Origin: Belnapia sp. F-4-1
GTDB lineage: Bacteria > Pseudomonadota > Alphaproteobacteria > Acetobacterales > Acetobacteraceae
Reading direction: 5' to 3'
Length of the DNA stretch: 64,000 nt
NCBI RefSeq assembly: GCF_000802185.1
Contig: NZ_KN676113.1
Location: 2,434,818-2,498,817, forward strand
Under the pieces are notes generated by a model that had not been told where the DNA came from, ran no database searches, and saw only the letters and a program-made list of their open reading frames with translations. Of the stretch, positions 26,401 through 34,688 are shown piece after piece (position 1 is the first letter of the stretch; every line of letters starts with the position of its first letter). Position numbers and translations under genes: made by a program.

Positions 26401-27274
26401 CAGCACGGTCGCGTTCGGCGATTTCCGCTTCCAGTTTCCGCACGTATACGGCGGCTTCATCAAGGGCCGCTGATCGCTGCTTGCTCAATTCGCGTAGCGC
26501 CGGTATTTCGGTCAGCAAGACCTCGATCGCGCTGGTTTCGACAAACAGGCTATTCGGGAGGTCGTGCTCGGAGACGTCTGACGCAAGCGCGACAAGGTAT
26601 ACAGGACGCGGTAGTCCGTCGTTCGCTTCGAAACGTGTCCCGCGCCGCTCAAAGGTGAGATGACCGTTCGTTCCCTGACCCTCGGAGATAAGGGCCGAGC
26701 CGACTACAGTTCTCTGTCCTTGAATTTGGATGTGGCGAAAGTGCCGACCGAGAAGCGTGGCGAATTCCTGCCGTGTCAGCTCATGGATGTGGAAGGGATT
26801 CGGCGGTGTGCCAGCGGGAGAGTATACGTCTCGCTCGGGCGAGCTGATAAGCAGCTGTCCCCCCGGTCGAAGAACGCGGCGGATCTCGGACAGGAAACGC
26901 TCGTGCTCGTAAAAATGCTCAATCGTTTCGAACGAGACGACGAGGTCTACGCTCGCATCTTGTACCGGTAGGACGCGGGCATCTCCTTCGACGAAGCGGA
27001 GGTTTGGAGCACGGTACGACCGCGCGGCATGGGCAACAGAGGCAGGATCGAGTTCTACGCCGACAACCGACCGCGCGGTCTGGGCAATGAACGCGCTGCC
27101 GTAGCCTTCGCCGGAGGCGACGTCGAGGACATCCAAGCCACGGGCGAGCTGGCGCGCGAGCAGGTAACGATGAAGGTGCTCGATCTCAACTTGCGCACCC
27201 GCCCCTCCGGTCAGCCGTTCACCAGTCCACTCCAGAGAGATCTCGGGCACGACCTGCTCAAACAACTCACCCAT
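23450..27274 (-). CDS. Multidomain methyltransferase / coiled-coil / GT2 / GT4 protein
   Basis: A 1274-residue surface-polysaccharide enzyme. Residues about 20-230: class I methyltransferase with DVLDVASGEGYGSAFIA (SAM site) and LVVSFETIEHFYEH. About 265-420: Ala/Glu/Arg-rich heptads, a coiled coil with two related RKLEAEI/RKLEVEI stretches. About 580-800: GT2 with VSVLIAVWNKAYFTLRCLRA, VVDNDSTDETA, LLLLNSDAF and AYYEEVDYCLRLREIG. About 845-1230: GT4 with GFLFVGRLLEKTAPNWDGLL and APIRFAAGVPIKILEATAAG. ATG 27274 begins MGELFEQVVPEISLEW. Such fusions build O-antigen or capsule chains, the coiled coil often serving as spacer or length ruler. Codon GC is lower than in the flanking operons, which suggests transfer. 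Confidence 0.85.
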   Translation of the reverse strand: MGELFEQVVPEISLEWTGERLTGGAGAQVEIEHLHRYLLARQLARGLDVLDVASGEGYGSAFIAQTARSVVGVELDPASVAHAARSYRAPNLRFVEGDARVLPVQDASVDLVVSFETIEHFYEHERFLSEIRRVLRPGGQLLISSPERDVYSPAGTPPNPFHIHELTRQEFATLLGRHFRHIQIQGQRTVVGSALISEGQGTNGHLTFERRGTRFEANDGLPRPVYLVALASDVSEHDLPNSLFVETSAIEVLLTEIPALRELSKQRSAALDEAAVYVRKLEAEIAERDRAAAETALAAQRTQRELNEQLSAAFGKADAYARKLEVEIAGRAAAAAAAATAAATAAAALAAERTAARKSRETAETGRLRAEQGLVAALSETQRLKELIDVLAAESEARRVALVAGARWAREMEVIASRVPELEAQLQTMASRVPGLEAQLQTVLFSGTWRATQPIRKALEHSPGVRRVARRAVKAVWWTVTLQLPSRLASRRAAAASLATLHSPVPPADEARPLQLETHGTAVSDHQPTDAVSPEPLESSQPVPTPNAAPEAKAVLGGFAAEELREFLASGEKLRFEHFNEPEVSVLIAVWNKAYFTLRCLRALLAAQERLEVIVVDNDSTDETAALLAQVEGIQVIRNKVNEGFLLATNRAAAAARGRDLLLLNSDAFVRPDAISAAVATLRSAPDIGAVGGRLVLPDGKLQEAGSIIWSDGSTQGYARDAVPEAGEAMFQRDVDYCSGAFLLTPRATWERLGGFDQIYAPAYYEEVDYCLRLREIGLRTVFEPDAVVDHFEFGSEGKRGDAVALSMRNRRTFRHRHATRLLTHHFPPAPGNVLIGRHATPARARRRLLVMDDFVPLNSLGSGFPRLREILAAIAAAGWSVTFYPTNQAEVDWAATRREIPREIEIVVNGGSPGLASFLAARAGYFDAVLVSRPHNMATLKQTGGADILAQSGTRVIYDAEALFSLREIEQARVLGTPLSREEADGLIRSELALCAGSDAVVCVSEEEAKVFREHLPETAPVPICVLSHPTTARVGAPGFDARHGFLFVGRLLEKTAPNWDGLLWFIRECWPAVREALPGVTLTVAGRVHQEHEELLQPGVRLVGSVDNLGPLYDAARIFVAPIRFAAGVPIKILEATAAGLPCAGTRLMARQMTFDAGVEMVAEDNPEALAREVVALYGDAAAWTSMRDAAGVRISREHGADHFRQALRRVLDEPADAFAKAACIRVEETSADQTHEPQNDARRIARVAEVWGGALPQPKRSSSRASHSPIR

Positions 27275-28731
27275 TTTTACGCCTTTACAAAAAAGCCTAT
27301 CATCATGCGATTTGGACAGTCCGGAAGGCAAGCTGCGGACCATCCTGTCGTTGGGCGATGCCGATGGCAGCCATGTTAAATGGACCTTGACCTAGCCCAA
27401 GCTCCGCCACCTGACCGTATCCAAGCAGTATTCGCGGGGACTTCTCGGCTCCACGGCTTCGATACGGAGTGGCGGCAAGGGATTTGTCCAACACGCTGTC
27501 CCTTTGGCGAGAGAAAGGTAGCGTTGCCCGCTGGACGCCGCGCGACGCCGTACTCCGCGACAAGCCTTGGGAACCCTACCACGTATGCCGGACCGCAAGC
27601 CGCTCGAGGTTTCTCTGCGGAGCGTATGTCCAGCACCGTCGTAAGGTCGATTTCTGCGGGCGATCGTATGGCTTCGCCCTCGGAGCGCCGTGATGGCTGA
27701 AGGGTCTTCCTCCGGTCATGAGACAGGCAGCAGACCGCCACATTGGGTAGGGTGAAGCATGGGCGACCGCCGTGAGCGGGGACGCTGCAACATTCCCACT
27801 TGGTACGCACTGGGTAGGGGACGTGCACGACCGTACGCGACAGGCGGGAGAGATCGAACCGGCCGTCGCTGTAGGGCAGTGATAAACATCCACCTTTGGA
27901 TAGGTGTCGCCCGCGTGGCTCTGGAAGCTGCCGTTTGCGTCGAAGATGCCTCCGGCAGCCCTGATGTTCAGCATGCGCAAGTAGATGAAAGGAGACTTTC
28001 CAGCCAAACCCCACATCATGTTGGGTGTTGCGATCGGTGCCATCGACTTGGGACCATGCACCGCCGTCGCAGGCATTCTGGCGTTGTCGTGCCGCTCTCG
28101 GTGCCGATTGACGAGTCTCTTCCTCGGCATCAGGCACCATTCGGACACCACCTCAAGCCCGCGGACGAGGCAGTCCATGAAGCGGTCGCTGCGGTGAATC
28201 GGGCAGACATGCAAGGCTTCGATGACCTCCGCTCAAATGCATCACAGAGGCGCCTTACAGCTTGGGGCGCCTCGCCGATTTTTACATTACGGCGGAGTGC
28301 GGTTGCAAATTGCGGTAGTCTTGCGAAATTCGTGGCGAACCGCAAACGGCCTGGATGGCAGGCGCTCAAGCAGCAATCTGGGACAACTTGCAACAAAAAA
28401 GGTTTGTCCCGCACGTCGCGTCCGACGATCTTCCAAAACTGTCTTTTTACCCACCATCATCTCGTAGCCTGCCAGTGTCTATCACGCCGCCTGGAAGCTA
28501 CCGAAGCCAGGTCCCGGGCCAACTGTATTACGTGCCGGTGGCCTTGTTCCGCGGTGTTTTTGAGAAACCTGATCTGGCATGGCCGCGAGCGTCTCTACAG
28601 GTTGCCATCCGCCTTCGTCTGCTGAATGGCAAAGGGGTAGGCGGGATCCTTGTCCGCCATGACGGTGCATCTTGAAGGACTGCTTGATGCACCCGGGACT
28701 GTCCGCCGCCACCTCGCCATGTCCCGATTTA
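27275..28731. other. 1.46 kb of eroded DNA without a clear gene
   Basis: Many overlapping frames of 60-250 codons exist, but none combines a family match, a ribosome site and consistent codon bias. A minus-strand stretch around 27800-28050 switches frame repeatedly (for example YSDGRFDLSRLSRTVVHVPY in one frame), as if a gene had decayed. A plus-strand frame at 28355-28675 (107 codons including the stop) has even codon use and no recognised domain. I would treat the region as remnants. Confidence 0.5.
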
Positions 28732-29570
28732 GAGCACCTAACGAAGCCGGGTATGGCGCGTGCTGGGTGGCATGAGCAGGCCCCTTGTCCCCGATGCGCT
28801 TTGGGTGGTGGTGGAGCCGCTGTTGCCGCCTGAGCCGCCGAAACCGAAGGGCGGCCGTCCTCGCTGCCCGACCGTGCGGTCCTTACCGGCATCCTCTTTG
28901 TGCTGCATTCGGGGATCCCGTGGGAGATGCTGCCCCAGGAGATGGGCTGCGGGTCTGGCATGACGTGCTGGCGCCGACTGAGCGACTGGCGGGAGGCTGG
29001 CGTATGGGGCCGCCTCCAGCGTGCAGTCCTCGACCGCCTGGGGCGGCGTAACGCCATCGACTTTCGGCGCGCCGCCCTCGACAGCGCGTCGGTTGCGGCA
29101 AAAAGGGGGGCACGCAAACGGGGCCAAACCCGACCGACCGGGGCAAGCCGGGGTCGAAGCGCCATGTCCTTACCGATGCCAACGGCATCCCGCTCGCGGT
29201 CCGCCTGACAGGCGCGAACGCGCATGACAGCGTGACGCTGGAGGAGGTGGTCGATGTCGTGCCTCCGTCCTGGAGCAGGCCCCGTCGGCGACCCGGCAAG
29301 TTGCATGCCGATAAGGCCTACGATCACCGCGCTGCCGCAGGGCCCTGACCCTCCGCGGCATCCAGCCCCGGATCGCACGGCGCGGCATCGGGAGCTGCCA
29401 GGTTGGGATGGCACCGGTGGGTCGTGGAGCGCGCCCTGGCCCGGTTCAGCCAGTTCCGACGGCTGGCGATCCGCTACGAGCGGCGTGCCGACATCCACGC
29501 CGCCTTCCTCACCCTCGCCTCCGCCACCATCGCTTGGCGCTTCGTCCAGCAGTGGTTCTGTTAGATGCTC
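28732..29570 (+). mobile_element. Degenerate IS5-family insertion sequence
   Basis: Imperfect terminal inverted repeats bound it: GAGCACCTAACGAAG at the left end and, read on the other strand, GAGCATCTAACAGAA at the right end. The interior encodes a broken IS5-type DDE transposase. The length of about 840 bases is normal for the IS427-like group. No matching target duplication is evident (left flank TTTA, right flank TTGG), so insertion is old or the ends have changed. Confidence 0.75.
28760..29564 (+). pseudogene. Frameshifted IS5-family transposase
   Basis: Spliced across at least three frames the protein is a standard IS5 transposase: MSRPLVPDALWVVVEPLLPP, then after a shift near 28865 LHSGIPWEMLPQEMGCGSGM, then after a shift near 29110 GKPGSKRHVLTDANGIPLAV with LHADKAYDHR (DDE Asp region), and finally RRADIHAAFLTLASATIAWR up to TAG 29562-29564. 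One programmed shift is known in IS5 relatives, but three or more indicate decay. No active transposase is expected from this copy. Confidence 0.8.
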
Positions 29571-29825
29571 TTGGGGCGATGGACGTCGCGGCGGAGCTGG
29601 CGCTTGGTCGGGAGGACGAAGCGGCGCTCGACCTGGTCGACCCAGGACACGTCAGTCAGCGTAAGGCGGGCGCCAGCACGACCAGAGCGTGGCCCCAACC
29701 GGTGGCACTTCTAGCGTCCGGCGAGTGGTATCGACGATCGAGTCATCGCCAATTCTGCGCGGCGTACCGGGCTTCGGATCGTTCAACAGCCCATCCCGGC
29801 TGATACGCCGCAAAGATGCCGTCCG
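29571..29825. other. Non-coding stretch between IS and Bug gene
   Basis: 255 bases with no supported frame. It lies downstream of the minus-strand Bug gene and the plus-strand IS transposase, so it is a convergent 3' region. I see no strong hairpin followed by T residues. Confidence 0.4.
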
Positions 29826-30860
29826 TCAGTCAAGCTTCGCGCCTGAGGCTTCCACGAGCTGCCGCCAGATCGGCGTCTCACGTTCGATCTTATCGACGAG
29901 CGCCTGTGGCGTGACAGACGGTTCGGCGATGAAGCCAACCTCTCGCATCCTTTCCCCTAGCTTGGAATCACTGCCCGCTCGCAGGGCCGCGGCATGCAGC
30001 TGCTTGATCATCTCCGGGGCTGTTCCGGCAGGAGCCATCAGCGCCTCCCAGGCGCCAATGTCGAGCGTTCCCAATCCAAGGTCTTCGAATTCCGACATGG
30101 CGGGGACGGAGGGAAGCAACGCGATCCGGCGTGCGCTCCCAACGGCCAGCGCTGTCACCTCACCCTGGGAGATGAGCGGCATCAGGGCCGGCGTCAGCTC
30201 GAACATCATATCAATGACGCCAGCCTGCAGGTCGGCAACCGCAGGGGCGGCCCCACGATAGGTGACGTGCAATCCTCGTACAGCGGTAGCCTTCTGCACC
30301 GCCGCCATGGTCAGGTGCGCAGTGCTTCCCACACCCGCGGTACCGAAGCGCAATCCCTCCGGATTGTTGCGTGCCCAAGTGACCATGTGGCGGAAATCGG
30401 TCCAGCCATGCCGTGTGGCGGCTTGCTTGTTGACGGCACATACAACAGTGCCCGCGCTCAGCTGACTGACCGGAGAAAAGTCGGCCTCAGGATCGAAGGG
30501 CAGGTGGCTGTAGAGCGTCTTGTAGGCACAAAGTGTGGTCATGCCGATCACGCCGAGGGTCGTGCCGTCCGCGCGAGCCTTGGCGACATAATCAGCTCCG
30601 ACAATGCCGGCTCCGCCGGAGCGGTTGTCCACCACCACCTGTTGGCCGAGAATCGGCTCCATGCGCTCCGAGAACAGGCGTCCTACCAAATCCACGGCGC
30701 CACCAGCCGGGTAGGGGACGACGAGCCGAATGGGCCGCCCAACGGAAGTTTTCTGTGCCTGGGCAGAATGGACGGCAGGAGCCATAGCTCCCAGTGCCAA
30801 GCCCAGTCCAACCCTGACCGTCTGCCGGCGAGGTATCACGGGGGGCGGGCATTCGGACAT
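29826..30860 (-). CDS. Bug/TctC family tripartite tricarboxylate-type binding protein
   Basis: A 344-residue periplasmic receptor with a twin-Arg-type signal (PRRQTVRVGLGLALGAMAPA). Bug signatures are PIRLVVPYPAGGAVDLVGRL, VVDNRSGGAGIVGADYVAKA and THLTM-like helix TAGVGSTAHLTMAAV, then LPSVPAMSEF near the end. Bug proteins bind small carboxylates and hand them to TctAB permeases. No TctA/TctB lies in the window, so it is an orphan receptor. It stands between an IS element and a transposase remnant, apart from any enzyme genes that would hint at the ligand. Confidence 0.88.
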   Translation of the reverse strand: MSECPPPVIPRRQTVRVGLGLALGAMAPAVHSAQAQKTSVGRPIRLVVPYPAGGAVDLVGRLFSERMEPILGQQVVVDNRSGGAGIVGADYVAKARADGTTLGVIGMTTLCAYKTLYSHLPFDPEADFSPVSQLSAGTVVCAVNKQAATRHGWTDFRHMVTWARNNPEGLRFGTAGVGSTAHLTMAAVQKATAVRGLHVTYRGAAPAVADLQAGVIDMMFELTPALMPLISQGEVTALAVGSARRIALLPSVPAMSEFEDLGLGTLDIGAWEALMAPAGTAPEMIKQLHAAALRAGSDSKLGERMREVGFIAEPSVTPQALVDKIERETPIWRQLVEASGAKLD

Positions 30861-31088
30861 CGTTTTACTTCCTCATGGCCTTTATGGCCGGCCAACCGTA
30901 ACGCCGGCGGCGCGAAGGCGTTCTGGTCCTTGTGTGTCCCGATAAAGCACCTGGCTTACCTGTCTCGACTGAACCCTCCATCGCCCAACGATCTTGTTGC
31001 ACCGGTCGCCTGCCCTGGTGGCTTTGGATCGGTTTTGGTGGGGCGCGTCCCTTCGACTAGGCAGGGTTCATCTCTCGTGCTGTCCGAA

Positions 31089-31640
31089 GTGAACGCCATC
31101 CGGCGGCATCACATCCCGAAGCGGAAGCACCCGGTCCTCAACGAGCTGAATACGATGCCGGCCTGCGAGCTCGCGGCAGCCTGACGAGTTGGTTCACGCC
31201 CGAGGTGGCCGAAGCCTTAAGCGCCGGGCCGCATAGTGGCCAAGTGGGCAGTCCTCATATTCAGCCTTGGCGAAAGCCACAGCCCTGACGCTATAGACAG
31301 TGTTCCGGCTGGCGTTACGTCAGACGAAGGGGCTGATCGCTTACATCTGCGACTGCTTGGCCTCGATCCGTCGGTGCCAGACCACTCTACCCTGAGCAGC
31401 TAGGCCGAGGCGTTGGTGGTACCGCCACCGGAAATGGGTAGCGAGCCGGGGCATCTGCTGGCGGGCAACACGGGGCCGGAGCTCTGCGGCCAGGACGAGT
31501 GGCTGGAGCAGGAGCACGGCAGCAAGCTGCGTTGGAAGCCTGGCAAATGCTGCACCGTGCCGTGACGCCCGAATGCGGCGCCAGGCGAGGCCGCGAAGAC
31601 CACCCTGACACAATGCGATGTGCATCTAGGATGTATCGCC
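31089..31640 (+). pseudogene. Remnant of a second IS5-type (DDE_Tnp_1) transposase
   Basis: Several frames show pieces in the right order for a transposase of the type beginning MNxIRRHRIPKxxxxVxNW. NAIRRHHIPKRKHPVLNELN is at 31092, followed by a stop; LGLDPSVPDHSTL at about 31357 corresponds to the RLLGLDLPVPDHTTLSRR block. GPELCGQDEWLEQEHGSKLR (31475-31534) corresponds to the LKLYGxGEWLxxKHG block. WQMLHRAVTPECGA follows, corresponding to WRKLHLAVD. Stops and frame changes between pieces make it inactive. It is unrelated in detail to the copy at 28.7 kb. Terminal repeats were not found. Confidence 0.6.
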
Positions 31641-31897
31641 GAGCGGGGCTGCACGACTTCGCAGCGGGATTCGGGCTATGACTGGCATGTCCTGCTGGAG
31701 TGCAGTTGCAGGGATGCGGGTCGTCGTTCACTGACCACTGCAGCCTACCTCAAGGACCCGACCGACCCGGCCTGGGCGCAGGACTCCGGCATGCTCGAAT
31801 GGCGAGCCTTCAGTGCTAAGAATCGCTCCACCGCGCGAGAACATCCATCTGCAGATGCTAAATTTCATGCGGATGAGGGGAGACGGCCCAGATACCA

Positions 31898-32698
31898 TCA
31901 CGATCCGGGAATGACCGCGCCGCCAAAGGCCTGTTCGACGAATTCACGCACCGTCGGAGCGCGGTAGCCGTCCGCCAAGCGGCGGGCCCAGGGCTGCTCT
32001 GCGTCGGCGCGGCGGACCACAACGAGGACGGTGTAAACGCTCAGCGCCGTCTCCCGCACCAGAGCGTCGCGTAACGGGTTTAGCCCGGCGGGGACGGCGA
32101 AGTTTCCAGTGATGGCGGCGGCATCCACATCCTCAAGTGAGCGGACGATAGCCGCTGCTTCCAATTCGATGATGCGCAGCCGCTTCGGGTTATCGGCGAT
32201 ATCGGCCACCGTCGCCCGATGGTCGGCGCCTAGACGAAGCCGGAAAGCGCCACCTTCTGCCAGCAGCAGCAGCGCGCGGCCGCCGTTGGTCGGGTCGTTC
32301 GGGATAGCGATGCGGCCGCCGGCCGGCAGCGCATCCATGCTGCGATGTTTACGGGAGAAGACGCCCATCAGCGTCAAAACGGTCTTGCCGACGGGAACGA
32401 AATCATAGCCTCGCTGGGCCCGCTGCGCCTCAAGGAAGGGCAAGTGCTGGTAGGCATTGGCGTCGAGGTCTCCGGCCGCTAACGCAGCGTTCGGCTGGAT
32501 GAAGTCGCCGAACTCAATGGCGCGGGTGATGAAGCCGTCTTGTGCTAGTGCCCGCTGGACGACCTCGAAGGTTTGGGCATGGACACCCTGAGTGACGCCA
32601 ACCCGCAGCGGGCGGGCGGTGGTGCCGGGGACGGCCGGCTGGGATGCAGCCAACCCAGGTATCAGAGTGGGCAGAGCGAGCACGAAGCGACGCAGCAT
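31898..32698 (-). CDS. MetQ/NlpA family methionine-type binding protein
   Basis: A 266-residue periplasmic binding protein with N-terminal signal MLRRFVLALPTLIPGLAASQ but no lipobox Cys, unlike classical MetQ. Family motifs are RVGVTQGVHAQTFEVV, FGDFIQPNAALAAGDLDANA with YQHLPFLEAQ, GGRIAIPNDPTNGGRALLLL, and ITGNFAVPAGLNP. Members bind methionine or related ligands for the MetNI importer. No metN or metI is nearby, so partners must lie elsewhere. It sits in the accessory stretch next to a transposase remnant. Confidence 0.88.
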   Translation of the reverse strand: MLRRFVLALPTLIPGLAASQPAVPGTTARPLRVGVTQGVHAQTFEVVQRALAQDGFITRAIEFGDFIQPNAALAAGDLDANAYQHLPFLEAQRAQRGYDFVPVGKTVLTLMGVFSRKHRSMDALPAGGRIAIPNDPTNGGRALLLLAEGGAFRLRLGADHRATVADIADNPKRLRIIELEAAAIVRSLEDVDAAAITGNFAVPAGLNPLRDALVRETALSVYTVLVVVRRADAEQPWARRLADGYRAPTVREFVEQAFGGAVIPGS

Positions 32699-32848
32699 CG
32701 GGATGCTTCCTTCAGCAAGAAGAGAAACGCCGGACCAGCCAGTCCTGTCCCCATCCGGTCCAGCGCTGCAACGCAGAGCCGCCCGGCTTGTTTGCTCGGA
32801 ACATCAAGGCCTCACCGGCGTTGAAAGATGCCGGAAGTTGGAGCGTGA

Positions 32849-33742
32849 ATGGAGCAGTTGGGTGCCTTTGCACAAGGTTCGGAGACACTAGAGGCTGCGC
32901 GCCTGGTCCGCCGGCCCGGTCTGGTAGCAGAGCTTCAGACACGGCTCGCACATCATGGATTGCTCGACCCGCCTGCGAATGGCCTCTTCGATCCCGTCAC
33001 GCAATGGGCGCTCGGCGCCTTCTGCTCTGCGGTTTGCCTGCCTTTCAACAACGAGTTGACGCCACCCGTCGCCGCCGCGCTGCGTCAGCAGGCTCCCGCG
33101 CTGCCACTGAAGCCCGGTAACAGCCTGGCCGGGCGGATCGCCGCAGCTTTGATCCGGTGCAACCACTGGATTTGCCGTCATCCCGAGTGCGTCAATATTG
33201 TTTATGTCGAGGGCATGGACGAGCAGGGATGCGAAGTGCCCCGCCGGCATGACGCCTTCGATGATTTGCGGCTGCTGCTGCGCATTGGGTCTGGAGGGTG
33301 CCCGAAAATCGTAGGCGCTTGGTGCGCGACGACCGCCTCGGGCCGCCTAGCAGTGGAAACGCCCGCTGAGCCCGAAGGTGCGCCTCGCCTTGCCGCGGGG
33401 CAGCATCGCGTATGGGTTGTGGGCCGAACGGCAATCGGAACGGCGCTGGAGCAGGAGGCGCTTGTTCAGGTCCTACCCGTGCTGGTGACACGGAATGCCG
33501 ACAGGGACTTCCAGCGCAATGGTGATCCAATGGAGCGCGGCATCTTCCTCATTGACCAGCATGGCGGCCATGACGCGCCGCGTGAGCGTGTTGGCGGCAT
33601 CGGTGCGGGCTGCCTGGTCGGCCGTAGCCAAGCCGGACATGGCAGCTTCATGGCAAGACTGCGGGATGATCCGCGCTGGCGCGTGAACGCTGCCCATGTC
33701 TTCACGACGTCCATCCTGCAGGCGAAAGACGTGACTGGCTGA
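32849..33742 (+). CDS. Peptidoglycan-binding protein with L,D-transpeptidase-like motif
   Basis: A 297-residue protein without a clear signal peptide. The first part (LVAELQTRLAHHGLLDPPAN to FDPVTQWALGAFCSAV) is a PG_binding_1-type three-helix repeat. The second part has NIVYVEGMDEQGCEVPRRHD with FDDLRLLLRIGSGG, and then FLIDQHGGHDAP followed by VGGIGAGCLVGRSQAGHGSF. The spacing His-Gly, Gly, then Gly-Cys-x-x-Gly-Arg resembles the YkuD L,D-transpeptidase catalytic site HxxxxxxGxxxSHGC(V/I)R, but I have not verified it. I recall similar proteins in rhizobia and Methylobacterium as peptidoglycan-binding proteins. A phage-lysis origin is possible. Confidence 0.65.
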   Translation: MEQLGAFAQGSETLEAARLVRRPGLVAELQTRLAHHGLLDPPANGLFDPVTQWALGAFCSAVCLPFNNELTPPVAAALRQQAPALPLKPGNSLAGRIAAALIRCNHWICRHPECVNIVYVEGMDEQGCEVPRRHDAFDDLRLLLRIGSGGCPKIVGAWCATTASGRLAVETPAEPEGAPRLAAGQHRVWVVGRTAIGTALEQEALVQVLPVLVTRNADRDFQRNGDPMERGIFLIDQHGGHDAPRERVGGIGAGCLVGRSQAGHGSFMARLRDDPRWRVNAAHVFTTSILQAKDVTG

Positions 33743-33749
33743 TCGGGCC

Positions 33750-34340
33750 TCTGTCACACGGGGCCCCTCGGCGAGTTCCGGCGGCGTGCTTGCGGCACCA
33801 GATGCGATTGGTGTCGAGGTAGTCCTCAATGATATCATTGCAGGCGACGCCGAGCGCCAGCAGCAACAGCGCCGTGCCGAAACCGGTGCAGTCTTTGCCC
33901 GCCGAGCAGTGGAAGACGAGCGGCTGTCGCATCGGATCGGCGATGAGCGCCAGCAATCGGTGGTAGATCGGCAGCTTCTCTGACGCATGGGCCGTATAGG
34001 CGCGGCCGAGCAGCGTCAGGACGTCCTCGCCAGTCGCGCGACCGGTCGCCAGGATGTCCCGCCGAGACAAGTCGACCGCTCGATCGGCAGCCTCACCACC
34101 TCCGGCGCGAACGAGGGCAGGCGAGAGGGGGTCTTGGCGCTCTCGGTCACGCCACGCAGATCCAGTACGGTACGAAGACCAAGCGCCACGAAGCGGGGTA
34201 GATCCGCATCCGTGAACGCGCCCAGCGAAGGCGCACGAAATACCTGGCCCACGCGAATGCGCCGCCTGCTCTGCGCACTGTAGCCGCCGATGTCACGCAT
34301 GTTGCTGCAGCCCTGAAGTGGCGCCCGCCGGGCAGGAACT
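33750..34340 (-). pseudogene. Tyrosine-protein phosphatase pseudogene
   Basis: Read across one frameshift near 34070, the sequence is a Tyr_phosphatase_3 family protein: CSNMRDIGGYSAQSRRRIRV and DADLPRFVALGLRTVLDLRG in the first frame, then RDILATGRATGEDVLTLLGR with FHCSAGKDCTGFGTALLLLA in the second. The active-site loop should be HCxxGKDRTG; here the Arg has become Cys (TGC near 33888), which would abolish activity even without the frameshift. The C-terminal third is missing where the convergent peptidoglycan-binding gene ends. Confidence 0.75.
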
Positions 34341-34688
34341 CGGCGCTGTCGATCACCTGAGCGGTCCTCGAGATTCAGGCGGCGCTTCTCGAACGAACTG
34401 CCTACCGCGTCCTCGTGCCCTGAAGGCGTTACGCCGCTACCCGTCACGGCTTTTGGAGTTAACGATGCCCTCATGGGCCGCATGTTCCGTCCAATGGAGA
34501 TTGGTCGCGGATTCGTGACGGTCGGGAGAAAATTCCAGGATGCACAACCATGGGCTGGCGCTGCATCGGATCGGCTGGTCAAGTAGCCCAAGATGGCATT
34601 GCGGTCGGGTTGGCGCCGCGTTATCTAAAACGGTAAGGCAATGGCGATTGGGCACTTCAAGCCCGACGCCTTTCCGCAGGGAGAAAAC
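34341..34688. other. Leader of the TRAP operon
   Basis: 348 bases between the phosphatase pseudogene and the DctP start. It contains no supported gene. The last 12 bases hold the ribosome site GGGAG for DctP. A promoter must lie here, but I cannot pick one convincingly. Confidence 0.4.

Noticed and set aside
28355-28675. 107-codon plus-strand open frame
   Set aside because: No ribosome site, domain or GC3 bias; left as part of the eroded region.
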